Part shown: in pieces, positions 37,092-45,945 of the stretch | How positions within the stretch are numbered: position 1 is the stretch's first letter | Layout of the letters: every line of letters starts with the position of its first letter | Assembly: GCF_002794355.1 (NCBI RefSeq) | Contig: NZ_PGOI01000007.1 | Span: 1 to 64,000, forward strand | Length of the DNA stretch: 64,000 nt | Source: Pseudorhodobacter sp. MZDSW-24AT | GTDB lineage: Bacteria > Pseudomonadota > Alphaproteobacteria > Rhodobacterales > Rhodobacteraceae | Direction: 5' to 3' | The notes under the pieces: generated by a model | What the model saw: the letters and a program-made list of their open reading frames with translations, nothing else | The model's database searches: none | Told to the model about the DNA's origin: nothing | Made by a program: the position numbers and the translations under genes

Positions 37092-38330
37092 CTAGCCTTC
37101 CACCCCGCCTGTCCCGGTCGCCCGGAACCAGCGGATGATGGCAAGCCGCTCTTCCGGCTCCATATAGCTCAGGTTTCCGGGCGGCATCGCATGGCTCACA
37201 CCCGCCTGCAGATAGATCCGCCGCGCCTCATGCGCGATCTGCGCCTCGGTTTCCAGCACCAACCCTTTGGGCGGCCAGACCATGCCCTCCCAATTCGGCT
37301 CGGCCGCATGGCACATGCTGCACCGCCCCTGCACGATACCGACCACATCCTCGAACCCGGGGGCGGCCGCGTGTTGCAAGGCGGTGCCGGTCAGCGCCGC
37401 CTCGGCCTCTGGCACGCTGCGCAGCGGCGCGGTGGACAGCCAGGCGATCACCAGAAACAGGATCGCCGTCACACCCCACGTCCAATGCGGATTGCCCTTG
37501 CGCGCATGCTTGGTGTTGAACCAATGCCGGATCGTCACCCCCATCAGGAACACAAGGCTGGCGATGATCCAGTTGTATTGCGTCGCAAACACCAGCGGAT
37601 AGTGGTTCGACAGCATCAGGAACAGCACCGGCAGCGTCAGATAGTTGTTATGTGTGCTGCGCTGCTTGGCGATCTTGCCATATTTCGCATCCGGCGTGCG
37701 CCCGGCCTTCAGATCCGCCACCACGATGCGCTGGTTCGGCATGATGATCATGAACACATTGGCAGACATGATGGTGGCGGTGAACGCGCCAAGGTGCAAA
37801 AGCGCCGCACGGCCAGAAAACACCTGCGTGTAAAACCACGACATCCCCACCAGCACGGCAAACAGCGCCACCATCAGCACCGTCTGATCGGCATTCACGA
37901 AAACCCGACACAGCGTGTTATAGGCCAGCCAACCAAAGGCAAGCGAGGCCAGCGAAATCGCCACCGCCTGCCACACCTGCAGATCCATCACCGTCGGATC
38001 GATCAGGAACATCTCGGCGCCCAGATAGTAGACCAGCACCAGCATCGCAAAGCCCGAAAGCCATGTGGCATAGCTCTCCCATTTGAACCAAGTCAGATGC
38101 TCGGGCATCATCGCAGGGGCCACCAGATATTTCTGGATGTGGTAGAACCCGCCGCCATGCACCTGCCATTCCTCCCCATGCGCGAGGGGCGGCAGGCTCG
38201 GCGTCTTGCGCAGGCCAAGATCCAGCGCGACGAAATAGAACGAAGACCCGATCCATGCGATGGCGGTGATCACGTGCAACCAGCGCACCCCGATCTCGAC
38301 CCACTCCCACATCACCGCCAGATCATACAT
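37092..38330 (-). CDS. puuD: PuuD, membrane urate hydroxylase with cytochrome c domain
   Basis: 412-residue inner-membrane protein that oxidises urate to 5-hydroxyisourate using the respiratory chain rather than O2 as direct acceptor. The N-terminal DUF989-type domain has about eight helices (VRWLHVITAIAWIGSSFYFVALDLGL, HGGGFYHIQKYLVAP, MIIMPNQRIVVADLKAG, QRSTHNNYLTLPVLFLMLSNHYPLVF). The C-terminal cytochrome c domain carries the haem site CSMCH (about residue 325) and a distal Met in SHAMPPGN. The ATG at 38328-38330 has GGGAGACGG upstream. It is divergent from a LysR gene, which may control it. Confidence 0.93.
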   Translation of the reverse strand: MYDLAVMWEWVEIGVRWLHVITAIAWIGSSFYFVALDLGLRKTPSLPPLAHGEEWQVHGGGFYHIQKYLVAPAMMPEHLTWFKWESYATWLSGFAMLVLVYYLGAEMFLIDPTVMDLQVWQAVAISLASLAFGWLAYNTLCRVFVNADQTVLMVALFAVLVGMSWFYTQVFSGRAALLHLGAFTATIMSANVFMIIMPNQRIVVADLKAGRTPDAKYGKIAKQRSTHNNYLTLPVLFLMLSNHYPLVFATQYNWIIASLVFLMGVTIRHWFNTKHARKGNPHWTWGVTAILFLVIAWLSTAPLRSVPEAEAALTGTALQHAAAPGFEDVVGIVQGRCSMCHAAEPNWEGMVWPPKGLVLETEAQIAHEARRIYLQAGVSHAMPPGNLSYMEPEERLAIIRWFRATGTGGVEG

Positions 38331-38414
38331 CAGCCGTCTCCCTGCTTCTCTTTGGCGCAAACGCTATACCGCCGAAACATCTTCTGTTAATCCAAAGAAA
38401 TGCCGGATCACTTT

Positions 38415-38434
38415 CAATTCGTGCGATATAATTG
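38415..38434. promoter_or_regulatory. Candidate LysR box in the puuD/lysR divergent region
   Basis: CAATT-N10-AATTG forms a dyad 12 nt before the LysR-gene ATG, with an embedded TATAAT at 38427-38432 that could be the regulator's own -10 element. The position suits autoregulation and control of puuD. Confidence 0.35.
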
Positions 38435-38445
38435 GATGTGCCCAG

Positions 38446-39372
38446 ATGTCCTACGTCAACACCATCCGCATGTTTGTCCGTGTCTATGAATTGGGCAGCA
38501 TGAGCGGCGCCGCCCGCGACCAGCGCACCTCGCCCGCGGTGGCTTCGGCGCGAATCTCCGAACTGGAAAAGCATCTCGGCGTGCGCCTGTTCAACCGCAC
38601 CACCCGCAGCCTGCAACCCACCGAAAACGGGCGGATCTTCTACGAAGGCGCGGTGCGCATTCTCGAAGCGATCGAAGATGCCGAAGCCGCGGTGATGGAT
38701 GTCACCCAAAACCCGCGCGGCACCATCTTTGTCGCGGCCCCCCTTGGCATCGGCCGCCGCTTCATTGCCCCGCATGTGCCCGCCTTCAAGGATCTCTACC
38801 CCCTGATCGACGTGCGTCTGCGCCTGTCTGACAGAGGCGTGGATGTGGTCAGCGAAGGCATCGACGTGGCCTTCCATCAGGGCATTCTGGAAGACAGCAC
38901 CTTGAAGGTGCGCCTGATCGCCGATTGTCACCGGGTGCTCTGCGCCGCACCCGCCTATATCGCCCGGCGCGGCATGCCCGAAGACGGCGCGGCACTGGTG
39001 CGGGACCGCCATGATTGCCTGAACCTGCGATACCCCGGCGCCAAGGAGTTTCAATGGACCCTGACAACCCCCGAAGGCCCACGCCGATTTGAAATCTCTG
39101 GCCCCTATGAATCCGATGATGGCGATGTGCTCACGCAATGGGCGCTCAGCGGCCGCGGGATCGTGATGAAGCCGCAATTCGAGGTGGCCGAGCATTTGCG
39201 CTCGGGCGCGCTGGTGCCGGTGGCCACAGCCACGCCGCCGATCTCGGTGCAATTGTCCAGCCTCAGCCAGCACCGCCGCCTGAAAGACCCCAAGGTGCGG
39301 CTTTTCACCGATTACATGGCCGCGCGGATCAAGGAAGAGTTGCGCCGCGCCATCGACGGCCCCTCCCCATAA
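38446..39372 (+). CDS. LysR-family transcriptional regulator
   Basis: 308-residue LysR regulator. N-terminal helix-turn-helix (TIRMFVRVYELGSMSGAARDQRTSPAVASARISELEKHLGVRLFNRTTRSLQPT), then a periplasmic-binding-protein-like effector domain (GTIFVAAPLGIGRRFIAPHVPAFKDLYPLIDVRLRLSD). Its position, divergent from puuD at the edge of the urate-degradation cluster, suggests that it senses a purine catabolite, but this is inference. A -10-like TATAAT lies only 14 nt before the ATG, so the leader would be very short. Confidence 0.88.
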   Translation: MSYVNTIRMFVRVYELGSMSGAARDQRTSPAVASARISELEKHLGVRLFNRTTRSLQPTENGRIFYEGAVRILEAIEDAEAAVMDVTQNPRGTIFVAAPLGIGRRFIAPHVPAFKDLYPLIDVRLRLSDRGVDVVSEGIDVAFHQGILEDSTLKVRLIADCHRVLCAAPAYIARRGMPEDGAALVRDRHDCLNLRYPGAKEFQWTLTTPEGPRRFEISGPYESDDGDVLTQWALSGRGIVMKPQFEVAEHLRSGALVPVATATPPISVQLSSLSQHRRLKDPKVRLFTDYMAARIKEELRRAIDGPSP

Positions 39373-39373
39373 A

Positions 39374-39401
39374 AACGCCCGCGCGGTGCGGCGCGGGCGT
39401 T
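39374..39401. terminator. Bidirectional terminator between lysR gene and DUF2125 gene
   Basis: AACGCCCGCGC pairs with GCGCGGGCGTT around a 6-nt loop. Read on the minus strand it is followed by TTTTTAT, so it terminates the leftward DUF2125 gene most clearly. Confidence 0.75.
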
Positions 39402-39428
39402 CAAAACCTTCAAAGCGTTCAGGTCAAC

Positions 39429-40895
39429 TTACTGAATCTGCTGACCGTTCACAAAGATCGACCCGCCTTCACGCGCCTCGATCTTCGATGTCAGCACATC
39501 ATCCCCGGCGGATTGGCCGAACATCGCCATCATCATGCGGGCGCCCATGGCATCTTCCTCGGTCATGACGCCCAGTTTGATCAGCGCATCAATCACCTTG
39601 TTGCCGCCTTCCAGACGCACATCCGCCGTGCCCACCGGCAGCGGCGGGCCACCCATCGCCACCATCGAATTGTCAAAGGTAAAGGCGCCAGACCCGGTCG
39701 CCGTGGCGCCCAAAGCCTTGATCGCCAGCGTGCGGATGTCCAGGCTCTGCACCTCTGGCGTCGTCGTCGGGGCCGTGCCGGTTTCCGCGGAAGCCATCAG
39801 GTCCAGCACATCGATCTTGGCGGTGCCGCCCAGATCCAGCGCCACATCCAGCGGGCCGCGCTCCAGCACTGCGTCCGGGTCGATCATGCCCCAGGCCGCC
39901 TCGTCAAACACCAGATTTTCCAGCTTCAGCTCAAAGCCATAGTCTCCGGCCGTCTCGCCGGTGACCAAGGGCATCCCAAAGCCAAAGACAAAGGCATCCG
40001 TGGTGGCATTCACAGGGGCGGGCGTCATCGGTGGCCGCAAGGTCAGCGCCATGCCCTCCACGCTGGTGGCCACGTCAAACACGTCCTTGTTGGCGACCAC
40101 CGTGGTTGTCCCCGGCTCCGACGAAAACGCAAGGCTCATCGGCATCATCGGATTGCTGTCCGCGATATCGCCTTTGGAAACGCCCTGCGTCGCCTCGAAA
40201 TCCAGCCCAAGCCCTCCGCGCACTGCGGCAATAAAGCCCGCGCTGTCTTGCAGCGACAGCAGGTCAAGCCCTTCGGGCAGGGTGATCTCGCCGCTCAGCG
40301 CCAGATCCTCCGTGTCGCTGGTCTGCGCGCCATCGATGCCAAGCGCGGGGTCTTTCTGGTTGATGGCGTAAAGCAGCCGGTCCACCGACATCTCAACCCC
40401 CAGCGCCTCAAGCCCGCGGGTGTAGCGTCCTGCCAAGGCGACCATGTCAAAGGTGCCGTCAAAGCTGCTGTCGCCCTCCACCACATTCACCACGGCCTTC
40501 AGGCTGTCGGCGTCGATGCCATAGCCCAGACCGCCCGCATCCTCAAAGGCGCTGATCGAAAGCGCCTCATGGGTGATGACCACGGTGCCGGGCCCGCTGT
40601 TCTGCACCTTGATCTCGCCGGGGAAGAAGGCCACGCTGCCATCGTCTTGCTCAACAATGGACACGTCCGAGATGGTGGCAATCGCGGCCTCTCCGGCCGG
40701 CGCGATGCTGACGCCGTTCAACGTCAGCTCGCCATCGCCGGGAACCTCCGTCGCCGCCGTGATCGTCATGCCGCCGGCAACCGCCGCCGCCTGCAAATCC
40801 GCCCAGACCTGATCAACCGTCAGCGCCGCATGCGCCGTGCCGCTCATCAAGAACGCCATCACGGGCGCCGTCATCAATACCTTGGACCTGAACAT
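39429..40895 (-). CDS. Exported DUF2125-family protein
   Basis: 488-residue protein with a signal peptide (MFRSKVLMTAPVMAFLMSGTAHA-A) and a long beta-rich, Ala/Asp/Gly-rich body typical of rhodobacterial DUF2125 proteins (repeated stretches such as GTFDMVALAGRYTRGLEALGVEMSVDRL and LEGGNKVIDALIKLGVMTEEDAMGARMM). Function unknown. The ATG at 40893-40895 has CGGGAGA upstream. It interrupts the purine cluster between lysR and uraH with no obvious functional link. It is probably a periplasmic or outer-membrane-associated protein. Confidence 0.75.
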   Translation of the reverse strand: MFRSKVLMTAPVMAFLMSGTAHAALTVDQVWADLQAAAVAGGMTITAATEVPGDGELTLNGVSIAPAGEAAIATISDVSIVEQDDGSVAFFPGEIKVQNSGPGTVVITHEALSISAFEDAGGLGYGIDADSLKAVVNVVEGDSSFDGTFDMVALAGRYTRGLEALGVEMSVDRLLYAINQKDPALGIDGAQTSDTEDLALSGEITLPEGLDLLSLQDSAGFIAAVRGGLGLDFEATQGVSKGDIADSNPMMPMSLAFSSEPGTTTVVANKDVFDVATSVEGMALTLRPPMTPAPVNATTDAFVFGFGMPLVTGETAGDYGFELKLENLVFDEAAWGMIDPDAVLERGPLDVALDLGGTAKIDVLDLMASAETGTAPTTTPEVQSLDIRTLAIKALGATATGSGAFTFDNSMVAMGGPPLPVGTADVRLEGGNKVIDALIKLGVMTEEDAMGARMMMAMFGQSAGDDVLTSKIEAREGGSIFVNGQQIQ

Positions 40896-40994
40896 CCCAT
40901 TCTCCCGAAAAAGCACTTTCATTGTCGCAAGACAGAACCGCTTTTGGGCCTTAAGTGCAAGGTGAGGTTTCAGATACCTTGGGCGGAAGTCCTC

Positions 40995-41348
40995 TCAGCT
41001 GCCGCGATAGGTCGAATAGGCAAAGGGCGAGATCAGCAAAGGCACATGATAGTGCTGCTCGGCATCCGGCACCCCGAAACGGATCGGAATTTCGTTTAAA
41101 AACAATACGTCACCCGTCGCCTGCCCGGTTTCGCGCAGGTAATCCCCGGCAAAGAACACCAGTTCATAAGTGCCCGCCTTCAGCGCCTCGCCCGACAGAA
41201 GCGGCGCATCCGTGCGCCCGTCGCTGTTGGTCACAACCTCGGCAACTTTCTTGTGCGCATTGCCACTGACCCGGTAAAGCCAGATCTTCACGCCTGCCGC
41301 CGGTTTGCCGCGCGCCGTATCCAGCACATGCGTTGAAAGCCGTCCCAT
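40995..41348 (-). CDS. uraH: UraH, 5-hydroxyisourate hydrolase (transthyretin-like)
   Basis: 117-residue enzyme converting 5-hydroxyisourate, the PuuD product, to OHCU. The three family signatures are present: HVLDTARGKPAAGVKIWL near the N-terminus, a central RTDAPLL region, and the diagnostic C-terminal YRGS following HYHVPLLISPFAYST. No signal peptide, so cytoplasmic. It is divergent from the puuE-uraD fusion gene. Confidence 0.95.
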   Translation of the reverse strand: MGRLSTHVLDTARGKPAAGVKIWLYRVSGNAHKKVAEVVTNSDGRTDAPLLSGEALKAGTYELVFFAGDYLRETGQATGDVLFLNEIPIRFGVPDAEQHYHVPLLISPFAYSTYRGS

Positions 41349-41431
41349 CGCCCGCTCCTTGCTCTTGGTCGCCTGCCATCTCAGCACGAATGGCCCGCCG
41401 ATGCGACCACCGCAACGCAGAATATGTCTTT

Positions 41432-41466
41432 CTGTAATTTATTGATAAAACAGCCCGAAATTACAG
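41432..41466. promoter_or_regulatory. Perfect 9-bp dyad upstream of puuE-uraD (candidate operator)
   Basis: CTGTAATTT (41432-41440) and AAATTACAG (41458-41466) are perfectly complementary with a 17-nt spacer. The dyad lies in the uraH/puuE divergent region, 38 nt before the preferred GTG start, so it could control both directions. Confidence 0.5.
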
Positions 41467-41504
41467 GCTATCTTGCGGCACCGCTTGAAAGTGAGGGTTC
41501 GCAG

Positions 41505-42920
41505 GTGAACAGATACCCCCGAGATTTCCGTGGCCACGGCCCGGACGCCCCCGATGCACAATGGCCCGGCGGCGCAAAGATCGCCGTCTCGCTCGTGCTC
41601 AATTACGAAGAAGGGGGCGAGAACAACCTGCTGCACGGCGATGCGCAATCCGAAGCCTTCCTGTCCGACATCGCCGGGGCCGCGCCTTGGCCCAACATGC
41701 GCCACTGGAACATGGAGTCGATCTATGACTACGGCGCGCGCGCCGGGTTCTGGCGGCTGCACCGGCTCTTTACCGGGCGCAACCTGCCCGTCACCGTCTA
41801 TGGCGTCACCTCGGCCCTTGCCCGCAACCCCGAACAGGTCGCGGCCATGCAGACCGCCGGTTGGGAAATCGCCAGCCACGGGCTGAAATGGGTCGATCAC
41901 CGTGACATGCCCGAAGAGGAGGAACGCGCCCAGATCGCCGAATCCTTCCGCCTGCACCAAGAGGTGACAGGCGCGGCGCCTTTGGGCTGGTATACTGGCC
42001 GCTGTTCCATGAACACGGTGCGCCTGACCGCCGAAACCGGTCAACTCGCGTGGATTTCCGACACCTATGACGACGACCTTCCCTATTGGAAAGAGGTGGG
42101 GGACCATGACCAACTGGTCATCCCCTACACGCTCGAAGCCAATGACATGCGCTTTGCCACCGCGCCGGGCTACATCACCGGCGAGCAATTCTACCAATAT
42201 CTGAAAGACAGCTTCGACGTGCTCTATGCCGAAGGCATGGCAGGCCGCGCCAAGATGTTTTCCATCGGGCTGCACAACCGCCTGATCGGGCGCCCGGGCA
42301 AGATGGCGGGCCTCCAGCGCTTTCTCGACTATGCGCAAGGCCATGAAGGCGTCTGGTTCCCGCGCCGCATCGACATCGCCCGTCATTGGGCGCAGACGCA
42401 TCCGCACAAACGCATCGAGCGTCCCAGCCAGATGGACCGCGCCCGCTTTGTCGCGCGCTTCGGCAGCATCTTTGAACACTCGCCCTTCATCGCCGAACGC
42501 GCCCATGATCTTGAACTCGGCCCCGCCCATGACAGCGCCACCGGCCTGCACAATGCGCTGGCCCGCATGTTCCGCAGCGCCTCGCCCGACGAGCGGCTGG
42601 GGGTCCTGCGCGCGCACCCGGATCTGGCCGGCAAGCTCGCCGCCGCCAAGCGGCTGACGCCCGAGTCCACCGCCGAGCAGGCCAGCGCCGCGCTGGACGC
42701 CCTCACCGATGCCGAGCGCGACACCTTCCAGCGGCTCAACCGCGACTATGTGGCCAAGCACGGCTTTCCCTTCATCATCGCGGTGCGTGACAACACGAAA
42801 GACAGCATCCTTGCCGCCTTTACGGCCCGTATCGCCAATGACACCGCGACCGAATTCGCCACCGCCTGTGCGCAGGTGGAACGCATTGCCGCCCTCCGGC
42901 TGAAGGACATGCTGCCATGA
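41505..42920 (+). CDS. PuuE-UraD fusion: allantoinase plus OHCU decarboxylase
   Basis: 471-residue bifunctional protein. Residues about 1-305 are PuuE-type (polysaccharide-deacetylase-fold) allantoinase (NRYPRDFRGHGPDAPDAQWP, VSLVLNYEEGGENN, WEIASHGLKWVDH, GWYTGRCSMNTVRL). Residues about 310-471 are OHCU decarboxylase (FGSIFEHSPFIAERA, LRAHPDLAGKLA, FQRLNRDYVAKHGFPFIIAV). It thus makes allantoin from OHCU and opens it to allantoate. I prefer the GTG at 41505, because PuuE proteins begin near 'RYPRD', GAGGG lies just upstream, and the in-frame ATG at 41424 would put a perfect dyad inside the coding region and has no ribosome binding site. It overlaps the next gene by 4 nt. Confidence 0.93.
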   Translation: MNRYPRDFRGHGPDAPDAQWPGGAKIAVSLVLNYEEGGENNLLHGDAQSEAFLSDIAGAAPWPNMRHWNMESIYDYGARAGFWRLHRLFTGRNLPVTVYGVTSALARNPEQVAAMQTAGWEIASHGLKWVDHRDMPEEEERAQIAESFRLHQEVTGAAPLGWYTGRCSMNTVRLTAETGQLAWISDTYDDDLPYWKEVGDHDQLVIPYTLEANDMRFATAPGYITGEQFYQYLKDSFDVLYAEGMAGRAKMFSIGLHNRLIGRPGKMAGLQRFLDYAQGHEGVWFPRRIDIARHWAQTHPHKRIERPSQMDRARFVARFGSIFEHSPFIAERAHDLELGPAHDSATGLHNALARMFRSASPDERLGVLRAHPDLAGKLAAAKRLTPESTAEQASAALDALTDAERDTFQRLNRDYVAKHGFPFIIAVRDNTKDSILAAFTARIANDTATEFATACAQVERIAALRLKDMLP

Positions 42921-43759
42921 CCGCGTATTACACCCCCCAAGGCGGTCTGCCGCCGCAAACCCAGTTGATGACCCAGCGCGCCGTCTTTACCTCGGCCTAT
43001 GCCGTCATTCCCAAGGGCTGCTTTTCCGACATCGTCACCAGCTTCCTGCCCGGCTGGCGGCAGACGCGGCTTTGGCTGATCGCCCGCCCGATGTCAGGCT
43101 TTTCCGAAACCTTCAGCCAATATGTGATGGAAGTCGCCCCCGGCGGCGGCTCCGACGCGCCAGATCCGGAAACCGGGGCCGAACACTGGCTGTTCTTCAC
43201 CGACGGTCTGGCCACGCTGACGATCGATGGCGAAGGCCATGAGATGGAAAGCGGCAGCTACGCCTATATCCCGGCAGGCCAGCGCTGGACCCTTCTGGCC
43301 GAAGGCAAAGGCCCGGCCCGCTTTCACTGGCTGCGCAAGCTCTACGAACCCGCCCCCGGCGTGGATCGGCCAGACCCGATCATCATCAACGAACGCGACG
43401 TGCCGCTTTCCCTGATGCCCGACACCAACGGCGCATGGGGCACCACCCGCTTCGTCGACCCGAACGATCTGCGCCATGATGCGCATGTGAACATCGTGAC
43501 CTTCCAGCCCGGCGGCTCCATCCCCTTCGAAGAAACCCATGTGATGGAGCACGGGCTCTATGTCTTGCAGGGCAAGGCGGTCTACAAGCTCAATCAGGAT
43601 TGGGTCGAGGTCGAAGCCGGGGATTTCATGTGGCTGCGCGCCTACTGCCCGCAGGCCTGCTATGCCGCCGGTCCCGGACCTTTCCGCTACCTGCTGTATA
43701 AGGATGTGAATCGCCACGCAAAACTGCGCGGGCCCGGGGCATTTGGGGGGATGCGCTGA
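42917..43759 (+). CDS. (S)-ureidoglycine aminohydrolase, double-cupin
   Basis: 280-residue bicupin of the YlbA/UGHY family that converts (S)-ureidoglycine to (S)-ureidoglycolate with release of ammonia. Family stretches are YYTPQGGLPPQ, RAVFTSAYAVIPKGCFSDIVTSFLPGW and the C-terminal metal cupin IPFEETHVMEHGLYVLQGKAVYKLNQDWVEVEAGDFMWLRAYCPQACYA. The start overlaps the puuE-uraD stop by 4 nt (ATGA). Its presence implies an allantoate amidohydrolase supplying ureidoglycine, but none is encoded in the window. Confidence 0.92.
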   Translation: MTAYYTPQGGLPPQTQLMTQRAVFTSAYAVIPKGCFSDIVTSFLPGWRQTRLWLIARPMSGFSETFSQYVMEVAPGGGSDAPDPETGAEHWLFFTDGLATLTIDGEGHEMESGSYAYIPAGQRWTLLAEGKGPARFHWLRKLYEPAPGVDRPDPIIINERDVPLSLMPDTNGAWGTTRFVDPNDLRHDAHVNIVTFQPGGSIPFEETHVMEHGLYVLQGKAVYKLNQDWVEVEAGDFMWLRAYCPQACYAAGPGPFRYLLYKDVNRHAKLRGPGAFGGMR

Positions 43760-43832
43760 CCCGCGCGCCCCACACCTTCCTCCCCTCTCGCCCGCAAGAT
43801 GCAAGGCCCCACCACAACGGAGCGTTCAGCCC

Positions 43833-44309
43833 ATGCCAGTGATCCACCCCCGGCCTCTGACCTCGGCAGATTTCGCCCCCTTCGGCGAGGTGCTCGAGGC
43901 CTCTGGCGCGTTCCGCCTCATCAATGCGGGCCTGTGCCAGCGCCACCATGATCTTGCCGCGCTCGATTTCGGGCCAGACGGGCAGGCGGGGATCTCTGTC
44001 TTCAGCGCCGTCCCGCGCGCCCTGCCCTACAGCTTCGATCTGATCGAACGCCATCCCGAAGGCTCGCAGGCCTTCCTGCCAATGACCCAGCATCCGTTTC
44101 TGGTGATCGTGGCGCAGTCCCCGCAAGATGCACCCATCGCCTTCCTGACGAATGGCACCCAAGGCATCAACCTGCGGCGCGGGGTCTGGCATGGCGTCCT
44201 CACACCGCTTCACGCGCCCGGCCTTTTCGCGGTCGTCGACCGGATCGGCAGCACGCCCAATCTCGAAGAGCATCGCTACACCGAAAGCTGGACGGTCCTG
44301 CCGCTCTGA
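43833..44309 (+). CDS. allA: AllA, ureidoglycolate lyase
   Basis: 158-residue lyase that splits (S)-ureidoglycolate into glyoxylate and urea, the last step of the pathway. Recognisable are PLTSADFAPFGEVLE, SVFSAVPRALPYSFDLIERHPEGSQAFLPM and NLRRGVWHGVLTPL, the core of the family. It lies 73 nt after the ureidoglycine aminohydrolase gene, likely in the same transcript. The glyoxylate formed could feed the bhc cycle encoded at 48.8-53.2 kb. Confidence 0.93.
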   Translation: MPVIHPRPLTSADFAPFGEVLEASGAFRLINAGLCQRHHDLAALDFGPDGQAGISVFSAVPRALPYSFDLIERHPEGSQAFLPMTQHPFLVIVAQSPQDAPIAFLTNGTQGINLRRGVWHGVLTPLHAPGLFAVVDRIGSTPNLEEHRYTESWTVLPL

Positions 44310-44327
44310 CCGCTGCGGCACCCCGGC

Positions 44328-45869
44328 TCAGCGGGATCGCAGCACCCGCCGCAGGATCTTGCCGCTGGCCGATTTCGGGATCGCATCGATGAACTCGATC
44401 CGGACGGGCTGCTTGTAACTGGCCAGATGGCCGCGCGCATGGGCAAGAATCTCTTCGGGCCGCGCTGCGCCTTGCGGGACCACGAAAGCCACCGGCACCT
44501 CTCCCGCATCCGCATCCGGCACGCCGATGACCGCTGCATCCAGCACGGCAGAACAGCTCAGCAGCACCGCCTCCACCTCGGCCGGGGCGACCTGAAAGCC
44601 CTTGACCTTGATCAACTCTTTCAGCCGGTCGCGGATATACAGCTGGCCTTCCGCGTCAAAGGCGGCAATGTCGCCCGTATGCAGCCAGCCTTCGGCATCA
44701 ATGGTGCGCGCCGTCGCTTCAGGATTGTTCAGATAGCCCAGCATCACCTGTGGCCCCTTGATGCACAGCTCTCCTTCCTCTCCCACCGGCAGCGCCGCGC
44801 CGGTTTCGGGGTGAATCACCTTGCACAGGGTATTGGGCACCGTCACCCCCACCGCCCCCGGCTTGGCATGGGCTTCATTCGAGAAATGGGAAATCGGGCT
44901 CAATTCCGTCATGCCATAGCCTTGCATGGTCAGCGCCGTGAGCCGCGCCGAACAGGCCTCCGAAAGCTCGGCCCCCAGCGGCGCCGCCGCCGAAACCAGC
45001 ACCTCTAGGCTTGAAAGGTCATAGTCCGCCACCAAGGGATGCTTGGCCATCGCCAGCACCACCGGCGGCACCGCCATCACCATGCGCACCTTGTGCTGCT
45101 GCACATGCCCCAGAAAGGCGGCCAGATCAAAGCGGGGCATCGTCACCAGCCCCGCCCCGGCCACCAGATGCATGTTCATCAGAACATTCATCCCGTAGAT
45201 GTGGAAGAACGGCAAAAAGGCCACCGTGCGCTCGCCGGGCACCACACGGATCACCGCGCGCGCCTGATCGACATTCACCACCAGATTGCGATGGCTCAGC
45301 ATCACCCCTTTCGGCAGCCCGGTGGTGCCGCTGGAATAGGGCAGCACCACGACATGACGCGCCAGATCCACCGGAACCTGCGCCGCCAAGGGCGCGCCCA
45401 TCAGATCCGCCAGAACCGGGTGCCCCTCTGCCCCGTCGATCACCACGATCCGGCGCACCGCCGTGCCCTCCACCGCCGCCCGCGCCTCGGGCAGGAAGGC
45501 CGCCACCGTCACCAGCAGCGTCGCCCCGGCATCCGTCAGCTGATGCCGGATCTCCGGCGCGGTATAGGTGGGGTTCAGGGTGGTGATCGTGCCCCCCGCA
45601 TAGGCGACCGCGTGAAACACCACCGCATATTCCGGCATGTTCGGCGCCATCAGCGCCACCACCTGCCCCGCGCCAAAGCCCTGCGCCACCAGCCCTCCGG
45701 CAAGGCGGCGGATCTGCGCCATCAAGTCTGCGCCGGTCAGGCTGCGGCCCGTCGGCCCATCGATCAGAACCACCCGATCCGGCTCGGCGGACAGGCCGTC
45801 GAACAGGCAGTCGGTGATGGAAACCTCCCGCAGCGGCACATCGGCCAAAGGACTGGTGATCACTGTCAT
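44328..45869 (-). CDS. Acyl-CoA ligase (4-coumarate:CoA ligase-like, ANL family)
   Basis: 513-residue adenylate-forming enzyme with the P-loop motif YSSGTTGLPKGVMLSH, the GYGMTE motif, the STGD-like hinge GWLHTGDIAAFDAEGQLYIRDR and the catalytic Lys motif PKSASGKILRR. It activates a carboxylic acid to its CoA thioester. The closest look is 4CL/fatty acyl class, but the substrate cannot be assigned. The start at 45869 is supported by AGGAGGAA 8 nt upstream. It is convergent with allA (18-nt gap) and not obviously part of the purine pathway. Confidence 0.85.
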   Translation of the reverse strand: MTVITSPLADVPLREVSITDCLFDGLSAEPDRVVLIDGPTGRSLTGADLMAQIRRLAGGLVAQGFGAGQVVALMAPNMPEYAVVFHAVAYAGGTITTLNPTYTAPEIRHQLTDAGATLLVTVAAFLPEARAAVEGTAVRRIVVIDGAEGHPVLADLMGAPLAAQVPVDLARHVVVLPYSSGTTGLPKGVMLSHRNLVVNVDQARAVIRVVPGERTVAFLPFFHIYGMNVLMNMHLVAGAGLVTMPRFDLAAFLGHVQQHKVRMVMAVPPVVLAMAKHPLVADYDLSSLEVLVSAAAPLGAELSEACSARLTALTMQGYGMTELSPISHFSNEAHAKPGAVGVTVPNTLCKVIHPETGAALPVGEEGELCIKGPQVMLGYLNNPEATARTIDAEGWLHTGDIAAFDAEGQLYIRDRLKELIKVKGFQVAPAEVEAVLLSCSAVLDAAVIGVPDADAGEVPVAFVVPQGAARPEEILAHARGHLASYKQPVRIEFIDAIPKSASGKILRRVLRSR

Positions 45870-45945
45870 GGCAAATTCCTCCTCTGCCAAAGCCTAGCCC
45901 AGCGCGCTTGGGGGGCAATGCGCCAAAGGTCGGGGATGCCAGCCC

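Noticed and set aside
41424-41504. ATG start 27 codons upstream of the allantoinase
   Set aside because: No ribosome binding site, no family similarity in the extension and a perfect operator-like dyad within it.
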